Origin: Costus lasius
Lineage: Eukaryota; Streptophyta; Magnoliopsida; Zingiberales; Costaceae
Assembly: GCA_027563935.2 (NCBI GenBank)
Contig: CM050453.2
Coordinates: 63,596,018 to 63,660,017 of the forward strand
Length of the DNA: 64,000 nucleotides
Direction: 5' to 3'
Numbering within the stretch: position 1 is the first letter of the stretch; every line of letters begins with the position of its first letter. Positions 42,634-53,461 of the stretch are shown in pieces. A model generated the notes under the pieces. The model searched no databases and had not been told where the DNA came from. It saw only the letters and a program-made list of their open reading frames with translations. The position numbers and the translations under genes are program-made.

Positions 42634-43588
42634 TGTGTTCTGGTATGATCTATATGATTGCTTCTTTGTGTGATCCATGCTTGGTTTATAAGTAGATCTA
42701 AGCCAAATCATCATGCGAAAATACATGCTAGACTTTAGATGTATTTTGGGTTTTACTTATTGTTGCGCATGATGTATGTTGGCGCATGTTAAAAGTTATT
42801 TTTACCAAAAACTTAACATCTTGCGCGCCATCCACTTAGATCTATAAACGCCTACTTGAAATACTTAGACGGGTTACTAGGGTTGAAGTCGTCAGTCTAG
42901 TCTGGACCCAACAGCCTGATCAGACCATCTGACAGCCTAGATGGGTCGACCAGATAGCACCTATGCGCAAGCATGAGGTGGCTATAGGTCGACTGCAGAA
43001 GGGCGTGTAGCGATGTCTGATTGAGGCAACCAGTGAACGATCATGATTAAGGCCCGGGGTCACACCCGCTTGCCAGAAATCATGTGGGACGTTCAGCCCT
43101 TAAGGCATGCATTGTTGACCATGAGGTCGACGCAAGTCAGTTATGACTTGGTGCATGCAAGGGCAGTGGGTCTGACTTGGTCTGATGAGTGGATCCCTAT
43201 TAATGGCCCGTTGTAAGGTAGTAGGGCACATAAGGAAATAAAATTGATACCATGGGGTTTTTCAAAAATTTTACTTTCCTGTTTGGATCACATGTTGTTT
43301 GTTTAACCTGATTGCATGTCTATTTCATCTTATGTGGGCTGCCCTATTTGTTTGCTGTGCTGGGGCCTGCGTGCCTGGATTAATTAATTGTAAATTATTT
43401 TTGTGATCTGTGAATCACATTTCAATTTATGTTAATGTGTAATTGACCTGCGAGTCAAATCATGTCTAGATAGATTAAATGTAAATTAATTAGACATGAG
43501 CACAGAGCATACATGGCAGAGGCGCATGCAGCAAGTAGCTTCACCAGTGGGAGGCCTAGAGTTCGACTCTAGTACAGGCGCATGCTAC
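42634..43588 (+). other. CopB-1 leader, part before CopA-3
   Basis: Homologous to other CopA/CopB leaders. It holds the tRNA-like module at 43511-43580 and ends in GCTAC, the CopA-3 target. The remainder is at 52623-53461. Confidence 0.75.
43511..43580 (+). other. tRNA-like module in the CopB-1 leader
   Basis: A-box-like ATGGCAGAGGCGC and the hairpin CTAGA-GTTCGAC-TCTAG (43556-43572). CopA-3 inserted at 43588, 16 bp downstream of the hairpin. Confidence 0.5.
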
Positions 43589-45256
43589 TGTTAGGGTATG
43601 CCCTTAAGGCTAATGTTTGAGGCCTTGGGATTGTATCAGTATCATGTATAAACTTTTATGTTTATAAAGGCATGGTTGTTATTCAGGTTGTTACATTGTC
43701 TGCTGCAATAAGTGTACTTCTGAATAATGTCTCAGTACTGTTCAGCTAGGCTGACATGCAGTAAAGTCCTTAGTCGATATATCTTGGTGAACATGAGACA
43801 GCCTTGATATGGTTAAGACTAATATGTGTTCTAATCTTATAGGATGCTTCGAGCATGGAATAAGATGTAGACTCATGGGTACATTGGATGTACTGGACAG
43901 ACCCTACTAGGTTATTCAATTGCTTGTCACAATGTGAATAATCCTTGAATGCGACAAGTGGCACATTTCCTCTGACTTGAGATCACTTGTGTTTCTAAAT
44001 GATGATTGTCATTGTTTTGAGGTAGTTCAATATCATTTGAAACATAATGATTATAGACTATCTTGGATGGTGAGCTTGAGTCAGGTTAGGGCACTAGTGA
44101 TAGACATAGGATTGTCGTCTCCTTGTTTAAGGAGTGTGATGTTCTAAAGGGGCCCCCTGGATGAGATGATTGAGAAAAGAGTATGGCCATACCCAGGTGA
44201 CTATGTTCATCTGATCTAATCATGCTCATCATATTGGAGTTACAAGCTTGACACGCTTGTCTAATAAGAACATACAGTGGCAAAGGAAAATTGCATGCCT
44301 TGTGAGTTGATTCACCCTTGTGCTGTGGTTTGGGTGAAGTCTTGGAAGACTCTTTCCTTTATATCGGGAGACAGTGATGTGTTGCTAGATACCCCTCACT
44401 GATCGTGATAACGATAGTTATCGTTACCGACATTTAAAGGAAACCCTCAGGGTCGCACAATTTGATGATATGGCTTACTTAAGTCAGATCGTGTGGACTG
44501 AATTATTCAGGTTCAGTTTAAAGGTATTTAATCTCTGATTGTAAGTGAGATCTGGTCTGATCATGTTTGATTGATTAGGGCTTGAGATCGGTAAGCTTCG
44601 ATTGAGAGAATGGATGCTGGATCGGTGTGATCAGGAGCATCAAGAGATCGACGGTCAGATCAAGAGCCTTAGGGTTTATTGTGGTCTGGACTGATTGCTT
44701 GGTTTATTTGGTTATTGAACCAAATCGATTTGAACCAGCTCATTGGTTGAGCGCATGGTTCAATCTAAGAGGAGTTTGCGATTGGGTAAACCCATGATCG
44801 CATTTGGAGGTGAGGCTTTCTATTTTTAGAAAGCATGATCACTTACGTGACCACGCCTCATGAAACTTGCCTCTACACGCCTTTGTCGCCAACTTGAGTA
44901 TTCGGCGCTTGCATTCTCATGTGGAGAAGTGTAGACGACAAGAGGAAGTATTCGGCCAAGCAAGGTGATCTCTCCCTTTTCCATTCGGCAAGACAATCTT
45001 GGAGCCTTGCTAGCACAAGGAGCACTAAGGAAGAGTAGGCGACATCAATTGTGTGCGTCACCTTAGGAGAAGGAGCATTTGCGCCTTTCCTTCCAAGACA
45101 CCATCTAAGCGATGGGAATGGTAAGAATCGCTTCTCATTGAAAGTTGAATATATTACATGCTATGCGATCCTTTTAGAAACCCTAGATTCCGCTAGAGGT
45201 TTTGTTGCGCCTCCTATCAGGGTTTCGCCCCCCCCCTTTTTGGGGACTCCCTTTCA
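43589..45256 (+). repeat. CopA-3 5' LTR
   Basis: Starts TGTTAGGGTATG (A where relatives have G) and ends CCCTTTCA. Exon-1 motif ATGGGAATG (45112-45120) followed by GTAAGAA. Confidence 0.95.
45112..45120 (+). promoter_or_regulatory. Predicted LTR-encoded gag start of CopA-3 (exon 1 end)
   Basis: ATGGGAATG directly followed by the donor GTAAGAATC. Joined to 47048 it reads M-G-M-IPAATNT-M-N-F-N-V, in frame with the gag start at 47069. Confidence 0.5.
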
Positions 45257-45258
45257 AT

Positions 45259-45270
45259 TGGTATCAGAGC
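45259..45270 (+). other. Primer binding site of CopA-3
   Basis: TGGTATCAGAGC, two bases after the 5' LTR end. Confidence 0.9.
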
Positions 45271-46130
45271 TGGTTATTGCATGATAATATGTTTGCTTTC
45301 TTTGTGATCCTATGTCTAGATCTATAAGTTACATGCGATAGTTGTGGTTGGCGAATTTTACATGCTTGTTAGAGATGTTTTTCTCCTTGGCGCATGTTTC
45401 TTGTTGGCGCATATTGTATGTTTTTCTCAAAAACTTATATTACATGCGTGACTCATTATAGATCTAAGGCCCTGCTGTAAACCCTTAGACGGGTTATTAG
45501 GGTTGAAGTCATCCCCTAGGTTAGATCCAGATAGTCTGATCAGACCATCTGACAGCCTTGATGGGTTGACCAGATAGCACCTGTGCATAAGCACCTGGTG
45601 GCTATAGGTCGACTGCAGACAGGCGTGTAGCGATGTCTGATTGAGACGACTAGTGAACACACATGAGTTAGGTCCGGGGTCACACCCGCTAGCCAGATCT
45701 CATGAGGGTTGTTCGGCCCTGGCGCATGCATGGTTGACCTTTTGGTCGACTCAAGTCAGTTAGGACTTGGTGAATGCAAGGGCAGTGGATCTGACTAGGT
45801 TGGATGAGTGGATCCCTAGTAATGGACCGTTGTAAGGTTGTAGGGCAAATAAGGAAATTAAAATTGATGCCTATGGGGTTTTCAAAATTTAATTTTCATG
45901 ATTGGATCACATGTTGATTGATGCCTATGTTTGTTTATTTATTCTTATGTGGGCTGCCCATGTTAAATGTGTGCTGTGCTGGGGCCTGCGTGCCTGTATT
46001 AAAGTTGTAAATTAATTATTGTGATCTGCGTATCACATTGTATTTAATTTATAAAGTGTAATTGACCTGCGTGTCAATCTTGTCTAGATAGATTAATTTG
46101 TAAGTTAATCAGACAAGAGCACAGAGCACA

Positions 46131-46200
46131 CTTGGCAGAGGCGCATGCAGCAGAGGCTAGACCAGGTGGGAGGTCCAGGGTTCGACTCTAGGACCAGGCG
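46131..46200 (+). other. tRNA-like module in the CopA-3 leader
   Basis: TTGGCAGAGGCGC, then CCAGG-GTTCGAC-TCTAG. The hairpin is weaker here: one pair is lost and one is G-T. B-box-like GGTTCGACTCT at 46179-46189. Confidence 0.5.
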
Positions 46201-47068
46201 CATTTTCCCTGGTAGGCGCACCTGAGCTGCAGTAGGCGCTTGGGCCTTGGTTTGGGCCAAATAAGCAGCAAAAGTCCCATGAAGAAAAGCAAGTGAAGAC
46301 TTAAGTTAATTAAGGTCTTACTAAGGCTATGGGCTTTTACCACATAAGATCAGCATGCTTTCTATTTATTGCTTTTATAATTAGAATTGCATGAGTTTAT
46401 CTTCTGCTATCACCATAGGAATTGCATGATAGTTAAGAAGATAAAAGACCGTTAAAATCCAACGCTAAAATATCAAGCTCGTAAGCCTTCTGACGCGAAA
46501 CCTCACTGTTCTGACTATCGTTGGAGCCGTGTTGTACCCACTCAGTGGGCACGTCCATCTATCTTCAGACGGTGCGGGATTACACCTGCGTGTTACAGAG
46601 AAGGGATTTATCGCTTCTCGTTGCTCAGCATAGCACGTGGTGGTCCAGGGAGTAGGTCGGGTTAGCTTGACCATGTAGACTACATATGTGGCGCATATGG
46701 TAGCGCATGGAGGCAGCCATCTGTGGAATCAGAGACTGTGTTGTACCAACTCAGTTGGCACAGTCTGCTGGATTGCCCAAATGAAGGGGAATCGCACGGG
46801 TTGACGATTGGCTGGGACAGCCTACCAGAGATTAGTGCTTGTACTCTCTGTGCATCTTATCTCGCCTAAGCGGGACGAGGAGACCAAGTATGAAATCTGG
46901 ATCCCATCTCACTAAAAGAGTTCTACTCTTTCGGGCTGTTTTAGCTGGATTTTTCAGCCAGATAAAATAGTGAGAAAAGAATCTTTCTTAAGTCCTGGAT
47001 TGATTCTGAACATTGATACTGACCTTGCTGTTCTTGCATTGTTGTAGATTCCTGCAGCAACGAACACC

Positions 47069-50000
47069 ATGAACTTCAATGTGCGATCCCTACTGGAAAG
47101 GGAGAAGTTTGCTGGGCCGAACTTCTCAGACTGGTACGGACACCTTAAGATTGTTCTTAAGGCAGAGAGGAAACTGTATGTCCTCGAGACGGCGATACCA
47201 CCTCAACCCGCTCCGAACGCCGCAAGGGCGGTTCGGGAAGCCTATGAAAAGCATGTCAATGATAGCATTGATGTCGCTTGCCTGATGCTAGCGTCTATGA
47301 CGCCACCGCTGCAGCGTCAGCATGAGGATATGTCTGCTATAGAAATTATAGCAAACCTCAAGATGCTGTATGCTGCACAGGCGAGGACTGAGCGCTACAA
47401 TTTGACCAAGCTTTTCTTTCAGAGCAAACTGGCTGAAGGGAGCCCAGTGGGAGCTCATGTGCTCAAGATGATTGGGCACAAGGAGGCTCTAGAGAAACTG
47501 GGGCATACCATCAATCAGGAGCTTGCTGTAGACATTATTCTACAGTCTCTCCCGCCCTCTTTCGATGCGTTCATTATTAACTTTAATATGAACAAAATCG
47601 ATTGTACTCCGGCAGAGCTGCTGAATATGCTCTTGACTACTGAGGAGACTCTGAAGGGAAAGCCTTCAACCTCTGTCTTAATGGTTCCTTCTAGGAACAA
47701 GAAGAAGGGGAAGAAGGGCAAAGCCCTAGTCAAGAACTACAACAAGGCTCTGAAACAGAAGGTCAAGCGGTCGAAGGAATACAGATGTTTCCACTGTGGC
47801 CAGCTGGGTCACTGGAAAAAGGACTGTAAAGCGCTCCAAGGAGACAAGAAGGGAAGCATCGCTTCTGGCTCAGGTATTTATGTGACTGAGGTCATGTTTT
47901 CTTCTTCTATTTCATGGGTGTTGGACACTGCATGTGGAGTTCACATTTGTTCAAATGTACAGGAACTCAAGAGAAGAAGACAGGTGGGACAGCATGAGGT
48001 GGACCTACGAGTTGGAAACGGGGCACGGGTTGCTGCTGTTGCTGTAGGAGGCTATTTCATCTCTTTGCCATCTGGGCTTGTATTAGAACTAAACAGTTGT
48101 TACTTTGTTCCCAGCATTACTAAGAATATTATCTCTATTCCTGCTCTTGTCAGGAAGGGATTTTCCTTTGAATGCAATATTTCAAAGTGTGTTCTTTCTC
48201 TTGATAATATTGTTTATGCTACTGGTTCAATTAACAATGGGTTATTCATGTTAGACATGGAATGTTCTATACACAATATTGATATTAAGAAAGCCAAGTA
48301 TGCTGATGACAGCACCTTGCTATGGCATAGTCGTTTAGGCCATATTAACAAGAAGCGCATTAAGCGGTTGCATGATCATGGACTGCTGGGATCATTCTCC
48401 TATGAGGAGATTGATACATGCAAGGCTTGTTTAATGGGTAAAATGACGAAGCCACCTTTTCCTAATAAAGGTCAAAGGGCTTCAGGTTTACTTGACCTTA
48501 TACACAGTGATGTGTGTGGGCCATTTAGTAAACATGCCAGAGGTGGCTATCAGTACTTCATTACCTTTACTGATGATTTCAGTAGATATGGGTATGTCTA
48601 TCTGATGAGACATAAAAGTGAATCTTTTGACAAGTTCAAAGAGTTCAAGAATGAAGTACAGAATCAGCTAGGCCAAAATATCAAGGCACTTCGTTCTGAT
48701 CGAGGTGGAGAATACTTGAGTCATGCGTTTACTGACTATCTGAAGGAGTGTGGGATTATCTCACAGCTCACTCCGCCAGGAACACCGCAATGGAATGGTG
48801 TGTCCGAGAGGAGAAATAGAACGTTACTTGATATGGTTCGTTCTATGATGAGTCAGGCTACTCTTCCATATTCCTTTTGGGGATTTGCACTGGAAACAGC
48901 TGCAAAGGTACTAAACCGAGTGCCATCCAAGGCAGTTTCCAAGACTCCATATGAGTTATGGTATGGGAAACAGCCGAGCTTGACATTTATCAGGATCTGG
49001 GGCTGCGAGGCTTATGTCAAAAAGCTCGCCTCTGGGAAACTAGAGAGCAGATCTGAAAAATGTAACTTTGTCGGTTACCCTAAGGAAACTAAGGGTTATT
49101 ATTTCTTCGATCCCAAAGAGAACAAGGTGTTTGTTGCTCGGACGGCCATATTTCTTGAGAAGGAGTTTCTTCTGCAAGAGGCCAGTGGGAGAGAAATAAA
49201 ATTGGATGAGAATTCAGAGGAAGGACAAAGTAGTCAAGCGCAGTTGGATGAGCATAAGCCGGTAGAACAGGTTATTGAACAACCTGAGGCTCAGATATCA
49301 CGGGAACCGCGAAGATCGGGAAGGATCCGTCGACAGCCTGAGCGCTATGACGGAGTCTACATCATTGATAATGATGAACCCCTTACTTATGCGGATGCGG
49401 TCAGTGGACCGGAGTCAGCGAGATGGCTTGAAGCTATGCGCGCCGAGATGGACTCCATGTCAGATAACCAAGTCTGGGATTTGGTTGATCCGCCTCCGGG
49501 AGTAATCCCTATAGGCTGCAAATGGATCTTCAAGAAGAAGATTGACATGGATGGTAACGTGGTTACCTATAAAGGCAGGCTAGTTGCGAAGGGTTTCAAA
49601 CAAATCTACGGGATAGATTATGATGAAACTTTCTCACCTGTAGCTATGTTTAAGTCTATTCGGATTCATTTCGCGATAGCAGCATATTACGATTATGAGA
49701 TCTGGCAATTGGATGTGAAGACAGCTTTCCTTAATGGAAATCTGGAAGAGGATGTGTATATGACACAACCTGAAGGTTTCACTAATCCATCAGATCGTCA
49801 TAAAATATGCAAATTAAAGAAGTCTATTTATGGACTTAAACAAGCATCAAGAAGCTGGAATATTCGTTTTGATGAATCAGTCAGTGAATTTGGTTTCATC
49901 AAGAACGAGGATGACCCGTGTGTATATAAGAGGTTTAGTGGGAGCGTGATTACTTTCTTAGTCCTCTATGTCGATGACATCTTGATCATTGGAAATGATA

Positions 50001-50950
50001 TTCCTGAAATGCATGCGGTTAAGGCATGGTTAAGGAAATATTTCCAGATGAAAGATTTAGGAGAAGCAGCCTATGTATTAGGTGTGAAGATCTACAGGGA
50101 TAGATCTAAGAGGCTTCTCGGGCTGTGCCAGAGTACTTACATCGATAAAGTCCTGGAAAGATTTCATTTAGAGAATTCTAAAAGAGGATATCTTCCAGTC
50201 AGACATGGTCTGAATCTTTCGAAGAGTCAGTGTCCACAAACACAGACTGAGAAAGATGAAATGGACAATACGCCTTATGCTTCGGCTATTGGGTCCATTA
50301 TGTATGCGATGTTGTGTACTCGCCCAGACGTCGCTTACGGGTTAAGCGTGACCAGTCGGTTCCAAAGTAATCCAGGTATGGCGCACTGGATTGCAGTCAA
50401 GAACATTTTAAAATATCTGCGAAGGACCAAAGATATGTTCTTGATGTATGGTGGTCAGGAAGAACTCAGTATTGAAGGATATACTGACGCTTCGTTCCAG
50501 TCTGACCAGGATGATTTCCGATCGCAATCAGGCTATGTTTTTAGCTTGAATGGAGGAGCGGTGGTGTGGAAGAGTTTCAAACAATCAACTGTTGCTGATT
50601 CCACAACAGAAGCCGAGTATGTTGCAGCCTCGGAAGCATCCAAGGAGGCAGTGTGGATTCGTAAGTTCGTTCAGGAACTTGGTGTTGTTCCTTCGAGTGC
50701 AGATCCTTTGGTTATCTTCTGTGATAACACTGGAGCAATAGCACAGGCAAAGGAACCACGGTCGCACCAGAAGTCCAAGCACATACAGAGACGGTTTCAT
50801 TTGATCAGGGAGATCATTGATCGTGGTGAAATCAAAGTCTGCAAGGTACATACAGATGACAATCTGGCAGACCCGCTTACTAAGCCTCTGGCGCAGCAGA
50901 AGCATGTGAAGCACTGTAATAATATGGGTTTGAGATTTCTCAACCATTAG
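47069..50950 (+). CDS. Copia gag-pol polyprotein, intact (CopA-3)
   Basis: 1293 residues. Gag 1-235; zinc knuckle C240, C243, H248, C253; protease D286-T-A; integrase H420, H425, C451, C454 and D481, D544, E580; integrase C-terminal region with IWGCEAYVK; reverse transcriptase with D882 (DVKTAFLNG) and YVDD at 967-970; RNase H with D1140, E1183 and D1219; C-terminal LADPLTKPL. All catalytic residues are present. A few private changes from CopA-1 and CopA-2 (for example WQLDVKT, RKYFQMKD, IRIHFAI) fall outside catalytic positions. The annotated ATG at 47069 lies 21 nt after an acceptor-like TAG and may be an internal methionine of a slightly longer spliced product. Confidence 0.97.
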   Translation: MNFNVRSLLEREKFAGPNFSDWYGHLKIVLKAERKLYVLETAIPPQPAPNAARAVREAYEKHVNDSIDVACLMLASMTPPLQRQHEDMSAIEIIANLKMLYAAQARTERYNLTKLFFQSKLAEGSPVGAHVLKMIGHKEALEKLGHTINQELAVDIILQSLPPSFDAFIINFNMNKIDCTPAELLNMLLTTEETLKGKPSTSVLMVPSRNKKKGKKGKALVKNYNKALKQKVKRSKEYRCFHCGQLGHWKKDCKALQGDKKGSIASGSGIYVTEVMFSSSISWVLDTACGVHICSNVQELKRRRQVGQHEVDLRVGNGARVAAVAVGGYFISLPSGLVLELNSCYFVPSITKNIISIPALVRKGFSFECNISKCVLSLDNIVYATGSINNGLFMLDMECSIHNIDIKKAKYADDSTLLWHSRLGHINKKRIKRLHDHGLLGSFSYEEIDTCKACLMGKMTKPPFPNKGQRASGLLDLIHSDVCGPFSKHARGGYQYFITFTDDFSRYGYVYLMRHKSESFDKFKEFKNEVQNQLGQNIKALRSDRGGEYLSHAFTDYLKECGIISQLTPPGTPQWNGVSERRNRTLLDMVRSMMSQATLPYSFWGFALETAAKVLNRVPSKAVSKTPYELWYGKQPSLTFIRIWGCEAYVKKLASGKLESRSEKCNFVGYPKETKGYYFFDPKENKVFVARTAIFLEKEFLLQEASGREIKLDENSEEGQSSQAQLDEHKPVEQVIEQPEAQISREPRRSGRIRRQPERYDGVYIIDNDEPLTYADAVSGPESARWLEAMRAEMDSMSDNQVWDLVDPPPGVIPIGCKWIFKKKIDMDGNVVTYKGRLVAKGFKQIYGIDYDETFSPVAMFKSIRIHFAIAAYYDYEIWQLDVKTAFLNGNLEEDVYMTQPEGFTNPSDRHKICKLKKSIYGLKQASRSWNIRFDESVSEFGFIKNEDDPCVYKRFSGSVITFLVLYVDDILIIGNDIPEMHAVKAWLRKYFQMKDLGEAAYVLGVKIYRDRSKRLLGLCQSTYIDKVLERFHLENSKRGYLPVRHGLNLSKSQCPQTQTEKDEMDNTPYASAIGSIMYAMLCTRPDVAYGLSVTSRFQSNPGMAHWIAVKNILKYLRRTKDMFLMYGGQEELSIEGYTDASFQSDQDDFRSQSGYVFSLNGGAVVWKSFKQSTVADSTTEAEYVAASEASKEAVWIRKFVQELGVVPSSADPLVIFCDNTGAIAQAKEPRSHQKSKHIQRRFHLIREIIDRGEIKVCKVHTDDNLADPLTKPLAQQKHVKHCNNMGLRFLNH

Positions 50951-50959
50951 ATTAAGTGC

Positions 50960-50970
50960 AAGTGGGAGAT
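50960..50970 (+). other. Polypurine tract of CopA-3
   Basis: AAGTGGGAGAT directly before the 3' LTR at 50971. Confidence 0.85.
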
Positions 50971-52617
50971 TGTTAGGGTATGCCCTTAAGGCTAATGTTT
51001 GAGGCCTTGGGATTGTATCAGTATCATGTATAAACTTTTATGTTTATAAAGGCATGGTTGTTATTCAGGTTGTTACATTGTCTGCTGCAATAAGTGTACT
51101 TCTGAATAATGTCTCAGTACTGTTCAGCTAGGCTGACATGCAGTAAAGTCCTTAGTCGATATATCTTGGTGAACATGAGACAGCCTTGATATGGTTAAGA
51201 CTAATATGTGTTCTAATCTTATAGGATGCTTCGAGCATGGAATAAGATGTAGACTCATGGGTACATTGGATGTACTGGACAGACCCTACTAGGTTATTCA
51301 ATTGCTTGTCACAATGTGAATAATCCTTGAATGCGACAAGTGGCACATTTCCTCTGACTTGAGATCACTTGTGTTTCTAAATGATGATTGTCATTGTTTT
51401 GAGGTAGTTCAATATCATTTGAAACATAATGATTATAGACTATCTTGGATGGTGAGCTTGAGTCAGGTTAGGGCACTAGTGATAGACATAGGATTGCCGT
51501 CTCCTTGTTTAAGGAGTGTGATGTTCTAAAGGGGCCCCCTGGATGAGATGATTGAGAAAAGAGTATGGCCATACCCAGGTGACTATGTTCATCTGATCTA
51601 ATCATGCTCATCATATTAGAGTTACAAGCTTGACACGCGTGGCAATGGAAAATTGCATGCCTTGTGAGTTGATTCACACTTGTGCTGTGGTTTGGGTGAA
51701 GTCTTGGAAGACTCTTTCCTTTATATCGGGAGACAGTGATGTGTTGCTAGATACCCCTCACTGATCGTGATAACGATAGTTATCGTTACCGACATTTAAA
51801 GGAAACCCTCAGGGTCGCACAATTTGATGATATGGCTTACTTAAGTCAGATCGTGTGGACTGAATTATTCAGGTTCAGTTTAAAGGGATTTAATCTCTGA
51901 TTGTAAGTGAGATCTGGTCTGATCATGTTTGATTGATTAGGGCTTGAGATCGGTAAGCTTCGATTGAGAGAATGGATGCTGGATCGGTGTGATCAGGAGC
52001 ATCAAGAGATCGACGGTCAGATCAAGAGCCTTAGGGTTTATTGTGGTCTGGACTGATTGCTTGGTTTATTTGGTTATTGAACCAAATCGATTTGAACCAG
52101 CTCATTGGTTGAGCGCATGGTTCAATCTAAGAGGAGTTTGCGATTGGGTAAACCCATGATCGCATTTGGAGGTGAGGCTTTCTATTTTTAGAAAGCATGA
52201 TCACTTACGTGACCACGCCTCATGAAACTTGCCTCTACACGCCTTTGTCGCCAACTTGAGTATTCGGCGCTTGCATTCTCGTGTGGAGAAGTGTAGACGA
52301 CAAGAGGAAGTATTCGGCCAAGCAAGGTGATCTCTCCCTTTTCCATTCGGCAAGACAATCTTGGAGCCTTGCTAGCACAAGGAGCACTAAGGAAGAGTAG
52401 GCGACATCAATTGTGTGCGTCACCTTAGGAGAAGGAGCATTTGCGCCTTTCCTTCCAAGACACCATCTAAGCGATGGGAATGGTAAGAATCGCTTCTCAT
52501 TGAAAGTTGAATATATTACATGCTATGCGATCCTTTTAGAAACCCTAGATTCCGCTAGAGGTTTTGTTGCGCCTCCTATCAGGGTTTCGCCCCCCCCCCT
52601 TTTGGGGAATCCTTTCA
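50971..52617 (+). repeat. CopA-3 3' LTR
   Basis: 1647 bp; lacks about 20 bp relative to the 5' copy near 51638 (between GACACGC and CAATGGAAAATT). It ends CCTTTCA, then the target duplication GCTAC. Confidence 0.95.
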
Positions 52618-52622
52618 GCTAC

Positions 52623-53461
52623 CTGGTGGGCGTATCTGAGCTGCAGAGGGCGCTTGGGCCCGGGCTAGGCCAGATGAAGTGCAAAAGACCCATGAAGAGC
52701 TCAAGTGAAGACTTGTGTAAAACTAGGGTTTTACTTAGGCTTAATGGGCGTTTACCACATAAGATCATTGTGCTTTCTATTTACTGTTTAAGTAATATTA
52801 GCACCTGCATGAGTTAATCTTCTCCTATCACCATAGGATATGCATGGTAGTAAGAAGATAAAAGGATCGTTAAAATCCAACGTTAAATATCAAGCACGAA
52901 AGCCTTCTGACGCGAAACCTCACTGTTCTGACTATCGTTGGGGCCGTGTTGTACCCACTCAGTGGGCACGCCCAGCTATCTTCAGACGGTGTGTGATTAC
53001 ACCTACGTGTTACAGAGAAGGGATTTATCGCTTCTCGTTGCTCAGCATAGCACGTGGTGGTCCAGGGAGTAGGTCGGGTCAGCTTGACCATGTAGGCTAC
53101 ATATTGAGCATATGTTAGCTATATGGAGGCAGCCATCTGTGGAATCAGAAACTGTGTTGTACCAACTCAGTTGGCACAGTCTTCTGGATTGCCTAGATGA
53201 AGGGGAATCGCACGGGTTGGCGATTGGCTTGGATAGCCTACCAGTGATTAGTGCTTGAACTCTCTGTGCATCTTATCTCGCCTGAGCGGGACGCGGAGAC
53301 TAAGTATGAAATCTGGATCCCATCTCACTAAAAGAGTTTTACTCTTTCGGACTGTTTCATTGGATTTTTCAGTCAGATAAAATAGTGAGAAAGGAATCAT
53401 TCTTAAGTCCTAGATTGATTCTAACATGGATACTGACCTTGTTGTTCTTGCTTTGTTGTAG
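52623..53461 (+). other. CopB-1 leader, part after CopA-3, with splice acceptor
   Basis: Continues 42634-43588. It ends with TACTGAC, a T-rich tract and TTTGTTGTAG (G at 53461). Predicted intron 42484-53461; without CopA-3 and its duplication it is 1944 nt. Confidence 0.7.

Larger units (their letters stand above)
45121..47047 (+). other. Predicted 5' leader intron of CopA-3
   Basis: GTAAGA donor, TACTGAC branch-like motif near 47017, T-rich tract and TTGTTGTAG acceptor; 1927 nt. It spans the U5 end, the primer site, the tRNA-like module and the rest of the leader. Prediction rests on conserved ends and on frame continuity in five elements. Confidence 0.5.
43589..52617 (+). mobile_element. 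CopA-3: complete Ty1/copia element with intact gag-pol
   Basis: 9029 bp on the plus strand; target duplication GCTAC at 43584-43588 and 52618-52622. LTRs are 1668 bp and 1647 bp. They differ by a deletion of about 20 bp in the 3' copy near 51638, a few substitutions and small changes near the C run at the LTR end. Primer site, purine tract and gag-pol are all intact. Confidence 0.97.

Noticed and set aside
46131..46200. A genuine tRNA gene
   Set aside because: The T-arm-like hairpin and B-box-like sequence are present, but no acceptor stem, anticodon arm or full cloverleaf can be drawn, and the module is fixed within retroelement leaders.
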